Assembly (NCBI RefSeq): GCF_964340395.1
Contig: NC_135565.1
Location: 5,791,642 to 5,831,641, forward strand
From: Glandiceps talaboti
Lineage: Eukaryota > Hemichordata > Enteropneusta > Spengelidae
Direction: 5' to 3'
DNA length: 40,000 bases
The stretch's first letter is position 1. Every line of letters begins with the position of its first letter. The position numbers were made by a program, and so were the translations under genes. Below the pieces are notes generated by a model. It did no database searches and was not told the DNA's origin. It worked only from the letters and a program-made list of their open reading frames with translations. Positions 11,795-22,875 of this stretch are shown piece after piece.

Positions 11795-11932
11795 TAATAC
11801 CAGGAATTAGCAGGTCCTAATCCGTAACTCAAGAGTTTCACTCTTTTGTGATCATAAGCCCCCTGATAATCGCAAACTTAAAAGCGTAACAATCTTGCGT
11901 TATGGCTTAGGACCTGCTAATTCCTGGTATTA
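11795..11932. mobile_element. Short MITE with perfect 25-base inverted ends
   Basis: Bases 11796-11820 are the exact reverse complement of 11907-11931 (both begin AATACCAGGAATTAG when read inward), and similarity continues with a few mismatches for another ~12 bases. Only ~60 bases of unpaired centre remain. Flanking TA dinucleotides fit a TA target duplication, but this is not proven. No second copy was found in the window. Confidence 0.75.
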
Positions 11933-12025
11933 CGAATATTACACTCTGTTACTAATATTGAATTGAGCACGGTTCTCTCCGGAGAGATGCCATATATATA
12001 TGTAGCAGATTGATACTCACCGTTA

Positions 12026-12063
12026 TATACATACATACATACATACATACATACATACATACA

Positions 12064-12095
<32 letters not shown>

Positions 12096-12112
12096 GTTAT
12101 ATATATATATAT
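12026..12112. repeat. (CATA)n then (AT)n microsatellite
   Basis: About 17 CATA copies are followed by a short AT run. The preceding 20 bases (TAGCAGATTGATACTCACCG) recur with one change at 32306-32325. Confidence 0.95.
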
Positions 12113-12633
12113 TACACTAATTCATAATCTCATTCTCATAAATCTACATGCAAGGTTAAAGGTTAAAGTCTACCATTTCGTCACTATTTGATTTGAAATG
12201 AATTTACATTTTAAATTATTATCAAATATGCAAAAAGCAACGAATTAATATTCGAATAGTATAGAGAGGGTCATTATTTTCAAAGATGTCCGTCACTTAT
12301 CTTCCCTTCTACAACATAGCGATTTAATTCCAACGAAGCCTTGAGGGTTAGAATATAAAATGTTCGTTGGCACTGGCTGTCCCACAATTTTCCACAATCA
12401 TAATTTTTAGTGAGTACTTCTAAAATCCACGTCAATGACTATTTCCTGAAGGAACCATGAATTACTTGGAAGAAATTGCTTATGTCTCCTCAATCAGTAG
12501 ACCAGCTGGGTCACATTTTGCTATGGCAACGGTTCTATTTTGTTTGATTGTCCCCATGTTTGATACTCCGCCTATGGCACTGCATGCCTCTCATATCTCT
12601 CAGTGTCTCATGTCAGTGTGTCATGTCTCTCAG

Positions 12634-12933
12634 TGTATGTATGTATGTATGTATGTATGTATGTATGTATGTATGTATGTATGTATGTATGTATGTATGT
12701 ATGTATGTATGTATGTATGAAAATAACAGTGAATGTAGGTATGCGTGTGTGTTTGTATGTATGTAGGTAGGTATGTATGTAGGTAGGTAGGTAGGTAGGT
12801 GTGCGTGCGTGCGTGTGTGTATGTATGCATGCATGCACGCACGCACGCACGCACGTATGCATGTATGTATGTATGTATGTATGTATGTATGTATGTATGT
12901 ATGTATGTATGTATGTATACGTAGGTATGTGTG

Positions 12934-13008
<75 letters not shown>

Positions 13009-13009
13009 G
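12634..13009. repeat. ~375-bp compound tetranucleotide tract
   Basis: Successive blocks are (ATGT)n at 12634-12718, (GTAG)n at ~12764-12800, a GTGC/GCAC mixed segment with alternating purine-pyrimidine character, (ATGT)n at 12861-12918 and (ATCT)n at 12933-13009. All six frames stay open only because of the repeat. Confidence 0.95.
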
Positions 13010-13428
13010 TACAGAGCAGAAAAACGAGTTCCACAGAAAAATTCAGGAACGAGGTTGAACTGAACATACATACTTGCCTTTAGGGCAGAACATGATGATA
13101 TCTCTCTTTGACTTTATAGGGCAATGAAGTAGAGCAACGTAACGTAAACTAAAGAAATCCTTGTACATTGTTCTTTTATTTAGTGAATTATTTCATCTTG
13201 CTACTCCCAGCCGATTGAATTAGGGTTCTTTTTTTCCAAGGCGTGTACAGTTGCATATCAATATTCAATATTCTGGATAAATCTGCGTACTAGGTAAATA
13301 AAATTATAGAATTGTATGTATATGTATAACTCAGTATAGCTAAACAGTGCTCAATATGTTATGTATTATATGTAGAGTGGTATTCGTAATGTAACATGTA
13401 AACAGTAGTACTGGGGAGCCCTAACAGA

Positions 13429-13494
13429 GTGTTTCACCAGGCTTAACTGTGATGATCATCAGACGTCTGATGATCGTTGTTAAGGGTGTAACAC
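13429..13494. repeat. Nested palindrome with a perfect 22-base centre
   Basis: Bases 13454-13475 form a perfect palindrome (GATCATCAGAC and its complement). Further arms CTTAAC/GTTAAG and GTGTTTCACC/GGTGTAACAC extend it to about 66 bases with a small bulge. It may be a tiny MITE or a cruciform-forming site. Confidence 0.75.
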
Positions 13495-13534
13495 ATTTAT
13501 ATCACTGAATATCTTACTATCTTCCTAAGCACTG

Positions 13535-13537
<3 letters not shown>

Positions 13538-13608
<71 letters not shown>

Positions 13609-13650
13609 CTGTGTCTTGGTCTGTCTGTGTCTGTCTGTCTATCGGTTTGT
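13538..13650. repeat. (AT)n then (TCTG)-rich tract
   Basis: An AT run of about 68 bases is followed by irregular TCTG copies. Confidence 0.95.
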
Positions 13651-14331
13651 GTAGGTGTCGATATGAAAGGCAAGGCTTCCTCAGTTTGAAGTGGTTCTGT
13701 TGTAAATTACGATCAGCGTAAAACCATAAAATAAAGTAAATAGTATTTCGAGTTCCTCATATTCAAGTTATACCTTGAATTCATAACAACATCACATGGA
13801 AAATGGTTCCTCAGTTTACATAAATTGTCCTCGTGTTATTTGCCTCTACGATAAACAGCTACTTTTTGAAAAATTCACATGCCTTTAGGTCTATCCGAAT
13901 TTAACGTTGTAGTAAAATTCAATAACGACTGAGCAGCTGAGCAAGTCGTGACTGTAAACGTGTTCAATATTCAAGCGGCTGGCGATGTATTAATTGCAAG
14001 GTATTCATGAGTTTAGATTAACGAATATAAAAAGAAAACTTAAAGCCGTAATCCCCTATTATTGTAAGTTGTAAAAAATATTGTCTGATTGGAACAGCTA
14101 AATCAACAGATGTGAAAGACAGACGGTATTTCTCTCACAGGATTATCACGCTACATGGCGTAAACATATCAATCCTGTGTGATCAAAGTCAGACATTCTA
14201 ATTCTTAAAAATAAAAAAAATAAAATATAACTCATTCTCTCTCTTCAATTTTTCTCATGCCTGTCTCTCCATCCTCCTGTCGCGTTTAAGTCCTTTGATT
14301 GTGAAACTGTTGTTCCTAGGTATATGGCTTT

Positions 14332-14382
14332 GTATGTATGTATGTATGTATGTATGTATGTATGTATGTATGTATGTATGTA

Positions 14383-14415
<33 letters not shown>

Positions 14416-14511
14416 ATGTATGTATGTATGTATGTATGTATGTATGTATGTATGTATGTCAGTGACTATCTTTTCGTTCAAAAAGAGAAAAATTTGGACG
14501 GACGGACAGAC

Positions 14512-14568
<57 letters not shown>
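14332..14568. repeat. (ATGT)n and (ACAG)n compound tract
   Basis: About 30 ATGT copies with a central GT run (14332-14459) are followed, after about 45 bases, by ACAG copies (14507-14568). Confidence 0.95.
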
Positions 14569-15076
14569 GATGCGCAATGCATCATATATGCTGCAGCATC
14601 TGAATTACCATAATTCCAAAATAGATCAAAAATTATACTGCGTTACTTGTAGGTGTTTAAACAGCTGGCAGTGATATCGATTTAAAACTCTTTCAAGATA
14701 CCTTGATGATAAACAGTTTAAATATGTCACGGGGACAAGCTCTCTTAGTACATAATGTTTTGATGGAAACGTTCCTTCATTTATATGTATTTATGTTATA
14801 AACGTGGTTGTTTTAAATAAAATGATGTAGGCTTGGGACATTACGTTTTGGACACAGAGATAGACACAATAAATACAACAGGACACTTTGCCCAATCACA
14901 TTGAACAGTGATAAGCATTGCTATTCTTCTTTCACAGTGCAGTAGAATCAGGCTTCTAATGAAACCATTCCACTGGCAGCCTGCAATTGTTTATTTTCTA
15001 ACTGATAATCAACATTGCAACTTGACTACTTCTATGTGCACGGCATATATGTAATTATTTCGTTTGCATTATAAAT

Positions 15077-15143
<67 letters not shown>

Positions 15144-15984
15144 TATATGTCATATGACATGAGTGAAACACCAAGCCAACATAATGTTAGCTATATATTC
15201 CCTTCTGCTGCCACGCCTCTGGTTGTGGTGATGACTTGACGATGTTCATTATACAAGTCCACGGTCATCTCTTATTTTCACCTATACACTTGCATCTACA
15301 TTTAAACCGAGTCACATTTAATCGGTTGCCACCTTATATAATACATGAATAACAGGATGTACATTTACGATCGAGTCCTTCAGATCTTCCTTTTTTTTTA
15401 AACAACTCATTTGGGAATTGTGACAAAAATGGCACCTTATTAGTTGTCCAAGATGTCAAATCGTACGAAGTGAACAAACAAGAATAGCATATATATCCAT
15501 AGTGTATACTCAACTACGTTCACAAAGATCTTGCTGCATAATACGATACTTCACTTTTTTCACGCATGGATGTTCTGAATGCTACCTCAGTATGAAAGTA
15601 TATACCATTATAACGAAGGAACTCATCAGTTTTTTTAAAGTACAAACCTTTGTACATTTGAAACCCCCCAAACGCGTCTATGAGAACAATTTCCATGGAA
15701 ACGTCACGATGTTTAAAGAAACCATTCCCATTTCTAATAAATTGATCGAAAGGACCAAGTAATTATTTTGCCGAAATGCCTTTCTTTATCTTTGCGAAAA
15801 GAAATTTGCCGTCATTTATTATAATGTGGAGTGTGAATGGCCAATATTCGATCGCAAAGAATCAACATGTCTCCACTTCTAAACCTTTAATAGTCGATGT
15901 GTCATCTTGCACCTTGAATGACAGTCAAGTCACGTTTACACTGTGTAAAAACCTTGAGTAAAGAAAGAGAAAGGGTTTACAAAG
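14569..15984. other. No recognised gene
   Basis: Apart from the TG tract, this is AT-rich sequence with two adjacent open frames on the plus strand (15502-15762 and 15776-15961). Neither resembles a known family. Confidence 0.6.
15080..15141. repeat. (TG)n microsatellite
   Basis: A TG run of about 31 copies with one TATG interruption. Confidence 0.95.
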
Positions 15985-16270
15985 TCACTTAACCTGAAAC
16001 AACCTCGTCCGACACTAGACAAATCGTACTAACATTGCTACATTTTATTGACTAGATCGACAAAAATCTTATACTAACATTTCTACATGACATCGTCTGA
16101 CATAACAAAAATCTCACGAGTATTGCTATATTTTATTGTCTGGCAAGATAAAAATCGCACTCCCATTTATACATTTCTTCGTTTGGCCAACAGAAATATG
16201 TTACTAACATTGGTACATTTTATTGTCTTTCAAAAAGTCGTATTAACATTTTATTGTTTTAGTACAATTA
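15985..16270 (+). repeat. Family C tandem block, about six ~43-bp units
   Basis: Units with the core (a)ctaacattgctacattttattg occur near 16028, 16073, 16115, 16161, 16202 and 16245, spaced 41-46 bases. The linker resembles cgtctggctcgacaaaaatc. Confidence 0.75.
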
Positions 16271-16298
16271 TTACGGTTTAATCCTTTTAAGGATGTGA

Positions 16299-16640
16299 AT
16301 TAGACCTAAAAAAAATAATTGTTTGGTTCCGATTACCTGACCCCACCTAGATTTTCACTGCCGACCCTAAATTTATTTTTACGTATTCGAGAAAAAAATA
16401 ATAAAATCACAAAAAATGTGAAGTCTAGGGAGAAATGGTGCGGAAACTGACATCAACTTACAAGTACAGAATAAAACTGTTCTTCCAATCTGTAATGGCA
16501 GATACCATTTGGAAAAAATGGAAAACTTGAACTAGACACTCACACAGAAAAAATATATAATAAAATAATATGAAAAATCTACCTATCCCACCTATTCTAA
16601 AATTTACAGAAAACGCAATATTTTTATTAGGTTTTACTTA
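16299..16640 (+). mobile_element. Family A MITE-like element, copy 3
   Basis: This is a plus-strand copy with the left end ATTAGACCTAAAA and the diagnostic TGTTTGGTTCCGATTACC segment, followed by the shared body and the ACCTATCCCACCTATTC segment. The right end is degraded (TTTTTATTAGGTTTTAC). It lies directly after a block of family C units (15985-16270), so it may have inserted at or within that block. Confidence 0.75.
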
Positions 16641-16687
16641 GAAAGTAGCTTACGTTATAAATGCAGAAATATTTGGTAGTTTTTTTT

Positions 16688-16730
16688 AGCACAACTGAAC
16701 TGATAAGGTACATTAGTGTTGTAGGCATGG
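16688..16730. repeat. Isolated family D hairpin-end motif next to a CATA array
   Basis: The sequence AGCACAACTGAACTGA ... TAGTGTTGTAGGCATGG follows the order of the family D terminus at 4434-4475. The second hairpin arm is degraded. A 180-base CATA/CACG array begins about 12 bases later, echoing the hairpin-then-microsatellite order of copy 1. The rest of the element is not recognisable. Confidence 0.55.
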
Positions 16731-16742
16731 CAAAGTCTCTCT

Positions 16743-16921
16743 CATACATACATACATACATACATACATACATACATACATACATGCATACATGCATATT
16801 TGCACGCACGCACGCACACACACACACACACACATACATACATACATACATACATACATACATACATACATACATACATACATACATACATACATACATA
16901 CATACATACATACATACATAC
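16743..16921. repeat. (CATA)n with a (CACG)/(CA) centre
   Basis: CATA copies flank a short CACG and CA core. The tract follows a family D end motif (16688-16730). Confidence 0.95.
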
Positions 16922-17149
16922 CTATACGACTGCTGTCGAACTGAAAAGTAAATAAACATTAACTATAAACTCCTGGCTGGACCACAAAAATAGTTTGTTC
17001 AAACTAGTCGGATTTTTATAGAAATAGATAACTTATGTTAGATCGTGATGCCCAGGCACTTCCAAAGTAAATATATGCCTAGAGCAAACTCTTTCAAAAT
17101 CTAACTCTTACATGGTTTTTACAGAGAGATGTGAAAGATATGAATTCTA

Positions 17150-17970
17150 TGGAACATGTCACTTCGTCTTGTCTGTTGGATATTGACATTAAAGTAATCC
17201 TCAGATGTGTATTTTAAGCGAAAACATGACGGAAGATGGTTCTCAGATATGTATTGTTGAGTCTAGCGGAAAAAAATGCATGGGTATTTTCGCAAGCTAA
17301 TTACTAAAAATGTCATGTTGATTCTAGCAAAAGCAGTGTTGCTATAATTATTGAAATAATACAAGACCATTTTCAAAATGTTAGTGTTGAGTCTAAATCT
17401 GATATGTATTATTGAGTCTGGCGAAATAAAATTGGATGTATATTGAAAAAGATGATTACCAGAAAAGTAATGTTGATTTCTGAGGGAAAACCTGTATGAA
17501 TATAATTATAATTATCAAACACTTTAAAAAAATTCGTCTTGAATCGAATGAACATATTTCATTAACATTAACAAAGATGACTCTATGTATTGTTGAGTCT
17601 AGCGAAAACAGTGTATGAATATAATTATTAAATCTATATAATTTTCATAAATGCAGTTTTGAATCTAGTGAAATATTACACGAAATCTGATTCTCAAATA
17701 TAATATATTGTTAAGTCTTGCAAAATGATTGAATGGATATTGAAGCAAGCTAATTATCAGAAATGTTATGTTGAATCTCTAGAAAACAGTATGATATTAC
17801 TAATAAACAAGATAATTTTCATAACTATCGTGTTGGATCTAGTGAAAACAGTACAATCAGATCATGCACATTAACGAAAGATGATTCTCAGAAAGGTAAT
17901 ATCGATTCTAAGAAAACATTGCACGGGTATTTTTAAGACAAGATAATTCTCAGAAATGTGTTTCGAAACG
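17150..17970. repeat. Degenerate tandem array, ~58-bp units
   Basis: A motif of the type gttgagtctagcgaaaacagtg, preceded by gatgattctcagaaatgta, recurs about 12 times between 17265 and 17910, spaced roughly 50-70 bases. Units are strongly diverged and often have indels, so the array is old. Confidence 0.75.
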
Positions 17971-18114
17971 GAGATAATGATGTCATTTTTTCAAGTAGCA
18001 TTCGATATTACCAGTGCGTTGTAAGAGGTTTGACAAGTACTTGTGTGTTAACAGCATGTCTACTATTACATTCGCAATACTAAATGTGAGTTTCAACTCT
18101 ATGCCAACTGAAGT

Positions 18115-20480
18115 CTATATATATGTTTATTGCGTTTCTAGGCCTCCGGCCCATATGCAAAGTTTACAAAGTAGTGAAACGTTTCTGTCGTACAGATAAC
18201 AAAAGTGACAAAATATATTACATAGTATTTACTTTGAAAGTTCTCATCTCCATAGCTCTGTATACATATTCACATAAATTGAGCAAAATATCTGAATTAG
18301 CAGTACTCATTATAATTTTAAACATATTTTAATTGGGTTGGTTGTGAATATTGATTGGTAAGAGTTGGTTTCTAAGGTGAGCATAAACTGGACAAATTAA
18401 CAGAAAGTGGTACTCATCTTCTACATCCCCTGAGTTACAAATAGTACACAATCAATTATGAGAATCAATACCATGGTGCCGTTCCTGTTCTATGGCCAAA
18501 GGCGAAGACGAGCATCTGTAACGTGCCAAAACCTGAATAAATTTATGACTACAATTCAAAGATAAATACCTTTCAGGTTCAAGTACACTTTTAAAGACAC
18601 TGTAAGTACGTAATTTGGGTTTTCCTCTCAACTGTCCAGCCCAGAGCTGCTTGCAAACATCAGAAACCCTGACAGTGATATTATCCAGAAATACTTTCTC
18701 ATTACCAATTTCTTGAGCAAACCATACATATCCGAAGCCGTATGAAAATAAAATGTTTTTGACTGATGTTACCCATGTATGTCTCCCTAACTCGTCAAGG
18801 TTGCGTAACATTATGTATGCTTGACTATCAGATGGCATTCTGAGTAGCTTTATCCAGTAACTTATGCAGCGTCTCATAGTGGTAACAAAAACTTGAAGAC
18901 GCCCACATTCACCTACTACTGCCTCATTTGTGGTATTACTAGGTACTGCCAACAATCTTCTGCACCATTTCCTATGACTCCTTTCTACAATATCATAATA
19001 TTGAAGTCCCCTAATTTCTGAACCGTAGCAGAGGATTGGCAAAATCATTTCGAACATTTTGAAATGTAATTTAAGTGGTATCCGACCAACTCTTCTGCTT
19101 TCACTAGACTATTTAAAGATTTGTTGGTTTGACAGGTTAGAACGGAGACTGCTTTAGTCCAGACATTTCTTGATGATAGCACGAGCCCTAAATATTTGTA
19201 ATATGGGACTGTTTCAATCAAAATTGTATCAAAAAACCATTTCTTGTACGTTGTTTGTCTCCCACCCATTGAAAAAATTACAACTTTTGTTTTATCTAAA
19301 TTAACTTTCATCATATACCACTTTCTACAAAAGTTAGACAATCTATTAATGAGTAGTTGTAGATTTCTAATCGAGTCTCCAAAAACTGCAACGTCATCAG
19401 CATACAGAAGATCAAACAGGTCTAAATGTCTTGAGTAAGTTGAATGCCCATGCTACCGGAATTTGACAACATTTAGTTCTTCTATGAAGAATGAAAGAAG
19501 TAACGGACTTAAAATACAGCCTTGTTTTACTCCTGTGGGGCATTCCAGGTACTCAGAGGTGAAATTACCAGACCTGACACAGGCTTGAACACTATGTAAA
19601 TACAGAACATCTTTTCATTTACCCCCAGTGATTTGAGTTTGTACAATAAAAGAGAATGGTTAACTCTGTCGAAAGCTTTAGAGAAATCTACAAACATACA
19701 GTACAACTTCCCACATCTAACACTAAGATATTTCTGAATTATTGCATGAAGTATGAATATATTGTCTACGGTACTGTGTCCTTTACGAAAACTAGCCTGA
19801 CAATCAGATAAAATGTTGGTTGACTCGGACCATTCGGATAGACGATTATTTAAAATTGATGTAAATATTTTGCCTAGAGAGTTCAACAGAGATATACTTC
19901 TATAGTTATCTGTATTTTTTCTACAGCCTTTTTTGAACAGTGGGATAATAATTGCAGTAGACCATTCTGAAGGGAATACACCAGAATCTAGGACAAAGTT
20001 AAATAGCTCGACTAATAACGGTAAAATTACATCGGCTGAGAATTTGAAAAACTCGTTTGGAATCCCATGAGGACCGGGAGACTTTCCTTCTTTTAAAGAC
20101 CGGAGACGCTGGAGCACTTCTTCCTCCGTAATTCTGGAATTAAGACTATTACTATTTGAATCGGACGGTTCATGATCAATTGAGTTTAGCCTGTCTTCCA
20201 CCGAGTTCAAGAAGTCTCCATCCCATCATTATCGTATGACTGGATGAATAAATTGTAAAAATGAGTATACCGTGTTTGAATATCAATGTCATCTGTAATA
20301 TTGCCTCTTTGTCTCCCCATACTCTTCAAAATTGACCAGAAATCATTAGATCCATTCAAGAAGGCCCTCGTTTAGCTGCTTTCTAATCGCGCCTTGGTAT
20401 TATTTTTTTAGAGTCTTTACATGCTTGTTTAATTTTTTTTCTTGGCTTCTTTGAAAACCTTCAGCGATTCAAGTGTTCCT
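18115..20480 (-). mobile_element. 5'-truncated, decayed non-LTR retrotransposon (LINE)
   Basis: Read on the minus strand, this element keeps the middle and end of a LINE second open reading frame and a short 3' tail. Recognisable parts run from a pre-RT segment (NDFW, ~20340-20370) through a full reverse transcriptase core to a C-terminal Cys/His knuckle. The 3' tail carries a GGCCGGAGGCC segment and an AATAAA (complement of 18126-18131). No endonuclease domain or ORF1 is visible upstream of ~20480, so the copy is 5'-truncated, as is usual for target-primed insertion. No clear target-site duplication could be found by eye. The clade is not resolved; the CR1/L2/Jockey and I-like groups are the candidates. 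Confidence 0.9.
18218..20460 (-). pseudogene. LINE ORF2 reverse transcriptase pseudogene with several frameshifts and stops
   Basis: The protein would copy element RNA into DNA at a chromosomal nick. The longest open part (20210-19527) shows ITEEEVLQRLRSLKEGKSPG, an NYRSISLLNSLGK motif, QASFRKGHST and motif A VDFSKAFD (catalytic Asp codon at 19668-19670). The frame then shifts near 19600; in the new frame motif B (GVKQGCILSP) and motif C YADD (19393-19404) follow, with an in-frame TAG at 19453-19455 between them. The thumb region continues to about 19045. After another shift the C-terminal domain runs 19057-18452, ends at a TGA (18452-18454), and beyond it the same frame still encodes a C-x2-C-x9-H-x4-C knuckle (CTIC...YHFLLIC), a second stop at 18329-18331 and a terminal stop at 18218. 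A further shift lies near 20210. The catalytic residues survive, but the frame is dead. Confidence 0.9.
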
Positions 20481-22209
20481 AGATTTCTAAAACTGTTTAA
20501 TTTTTGAAATAATTAACATAACAAAATAATTCCGATGACGCAATTACGTAATCAATTACGCTATAGCCATTACCAGTTACACATGTTACATTTTCCACTT
20601 TGTCATCAAACAGCTTGCCGTTTAGAATATGTGTCAAAACATTTACATAACCGTATCAGAGCTCTGACACCTTCATTGACAACAACATCCCTAGAGTTTC
20701 GCGCCAAATTAAAATTATCCGGAATATAGTCAACTCTTTCACCTGAAGTGGTAAACCTGATAAGCTGTTTTGGCGGGCCGCAGTCACATTGTGTTTTCAA
20801 CCTTTAATACTAGTAATCTACATAAATCACAGTGCACTCTTACCAAAAGTCATCCAATCATAGCTGAGCAGATCAAGATCATTATCTGAGTTTGTGCCAA
20901 TCATTTATAGTAACCATGAACTTTGACCCTCACTTTGGACTTCTATAATCTAGAAAACGAATTATACAGACACAATTAGAATTAGAATTGTTAGTAAGAT
21001 ATTGCCCAGACTTAGAACTGATGACGTAGTGTGTTATTTCAACAAGGGGTCAGAGTAAACATCGAGTCCAAGTAAATTTATTAAAATTGATGGAAACTAG
21101 TTTTGTAAATGATCCTTTGATTAAATAAACTCAGTGATTTGAATTATAATTTTTTTGAACACCACTGTGGACGTGTCTCTTTATTTAGCAAATTGTATCA
21201 CAAAGCAAATGCAGTTAGAGTACAATGGCCGCTAAGCACATGCAATCCTCGTTCCAGGGACATAGCCTCGTACCAGCACATTTAAATCCCACTTAAACAA
21301 GTCTTATTGTCTACAATTGTTGACTACAGTACAGTGCTGACAGTCAAATTACCTTTGATTTACACAAAACAAATCTCCCTGTATCACAAGTAGTAACTAA
21401 TAGCTTAGTGGGAAAGTGACCAATTTTCATTTTTTTTTTTAGAATTCAAAAATCGTGTTAGCTAAATAAGCTAAACTAAGTATAGAGCCAAGTGTATCTT
21501 CCATGATCGTAATCATCAAAGCGAGATATACCACCAAACGATAATTTCTGATCCCGCGTAATTAAACAATATAAGCTTAACAATACTCTTTTTCATCTGG
21601 ATCACTTTTTGGAGGTTCAAGACAAAGATTTGCCCCAACTTTGTTAATTTTTATAAAGGTCATTTTTTGTCACAATTAACTATTAGTATGATATTAAATA
21701 AACGATTTGTTGTAAAATACTCTTTGTTTGTGACTATTTTTAAAATATAGCCTAGGCCTGATATTTGAATGTGCGACTTGTTAAAATGTTAGTCGATAGG
21801 TGAAGAAGGCAGGAACACGAAAGTAATGTCGCTCAGAATTCCCAGTTATATATTAAATGTTTTCAATTAGCTACATGATGCTTTGTTATAATGAACCTGG
21901 TCCTACTTCCCTCATTTCTAGAAATGAAGGCATTTTGACACAATTTCTACTCTAAAGCCTCTTTACAGAACTTCTTACGTCATTAGTTCTACTCCATGGA
22001 GTTGACAAAATAATTGATGCAGTAAACGAACAAAGGAGTGTGAACGTTTCTGACGTGCTAAAAAAATGCCACGTCGTCGTTGAATATCATGAATATCGCA
22101 GGAAGGATGATATACATGAAACCGTATTACCTGAAACAAAATGTTGTCTGGTACAACCCAAGTAATATTGTTACATTTCATAGTCTAGGTCTCCAAATCT
22201 TAAACTCTA
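20481..22209. other. No recognised gene
   Basis: Flanks the truncated end of the LINE. No repeat, RNA gene or protein motif was recognised. Confidence 0.6.
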
Positions 22210-22875
22210 CTACTGTAACATTTTATCGTCTGGCTTGACAAATATCTTACTAACATTGCTACATTTATATCGTCTAGCTTGACAAAATCTTACTATCATT
22301 GCTATATTTTGTCATGTGCCTCGACAGAATTTTACTACACTGCTACAAGGTATCGCCTGGCTCAATGCCAATATCTTACTAACATTGCTAATCCTATCGT
22401 TTGCCGTAACAAAGATCTTTAAGTTACTTAAAGATCATTTATCGTCTGTTTCGACATGGTTCTTCCATAACTTACACTCCTACATATTGTAGAAGTCAAC
22501 CTCCATTAAGATGGACGTATTGCCGAATATAAATCTAAAGTTTAGCTCTGCTTTGCTCCACTTGTTTCCATGACAATATATCTTCTTGACCTGTAACCTA
22601 TGTTTAAAATACACCTTTAAGTTAGCAGACTGTCGTCAAATCACTTACAATGTAACTATATATTATTAGGTATATTTTTCTTCATGATTATTCGGCCATC
22701 ACAAGGAATAGTGCTCTGGTCAGACCAAATCATTTATGTACATTGTAACAATCCGACAATATTATCATTTGCAAATGAAATGTAGCAATGTTATTAGTAC
22801 ACTATGAAATCTAGCAATTTTATCACATAGTTTGTTGGGCCAGATGATGAAATGTAGCAGTGATAGTAAGATTCA
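22210..22875. repeat. Family C fold-back arrangement (forward units, spacer, reverse units)
   Basis: Four or five forward units lie at 22210-22440 (cttactaacattgctac near 22247 and 22376). After about 300 bases, reverse-complement units follow at 22785-22870 (aaatgtagcaatgttattagt, aatctagcaattttatc, aaatgtagcagtgatagtaag). This outward-facing inverted arrangement resembles a fold-back element or a transposon with repeated subterminal motifs. No coding sequence is seen in the spacer. Confidence 0.65.

Larger units (their letters stand above)
13010..14331. other. No recognised gene
   Basis: Only the palindrome at 13429-13494 and the AT tract stand out. A nine-base inverted pair (CACAGGATT/AATCCTGTG) lies at about 14137-14183. 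Confidence 0.6.

Noticed and set aside
12608-13063. Open frames encoding YVCM or IHTY peptides in several tracts
   Set aside because: They are translations of tetranucleotide microsatellites and stay open in all frames.
15985-16270. Regularly spaced ~43-bp units resembling a CRISPR array
   Set aside because: The genome is eukaryotic, the whole unit repeats rather than repeat plus unique spacer, and no cas genes exist.
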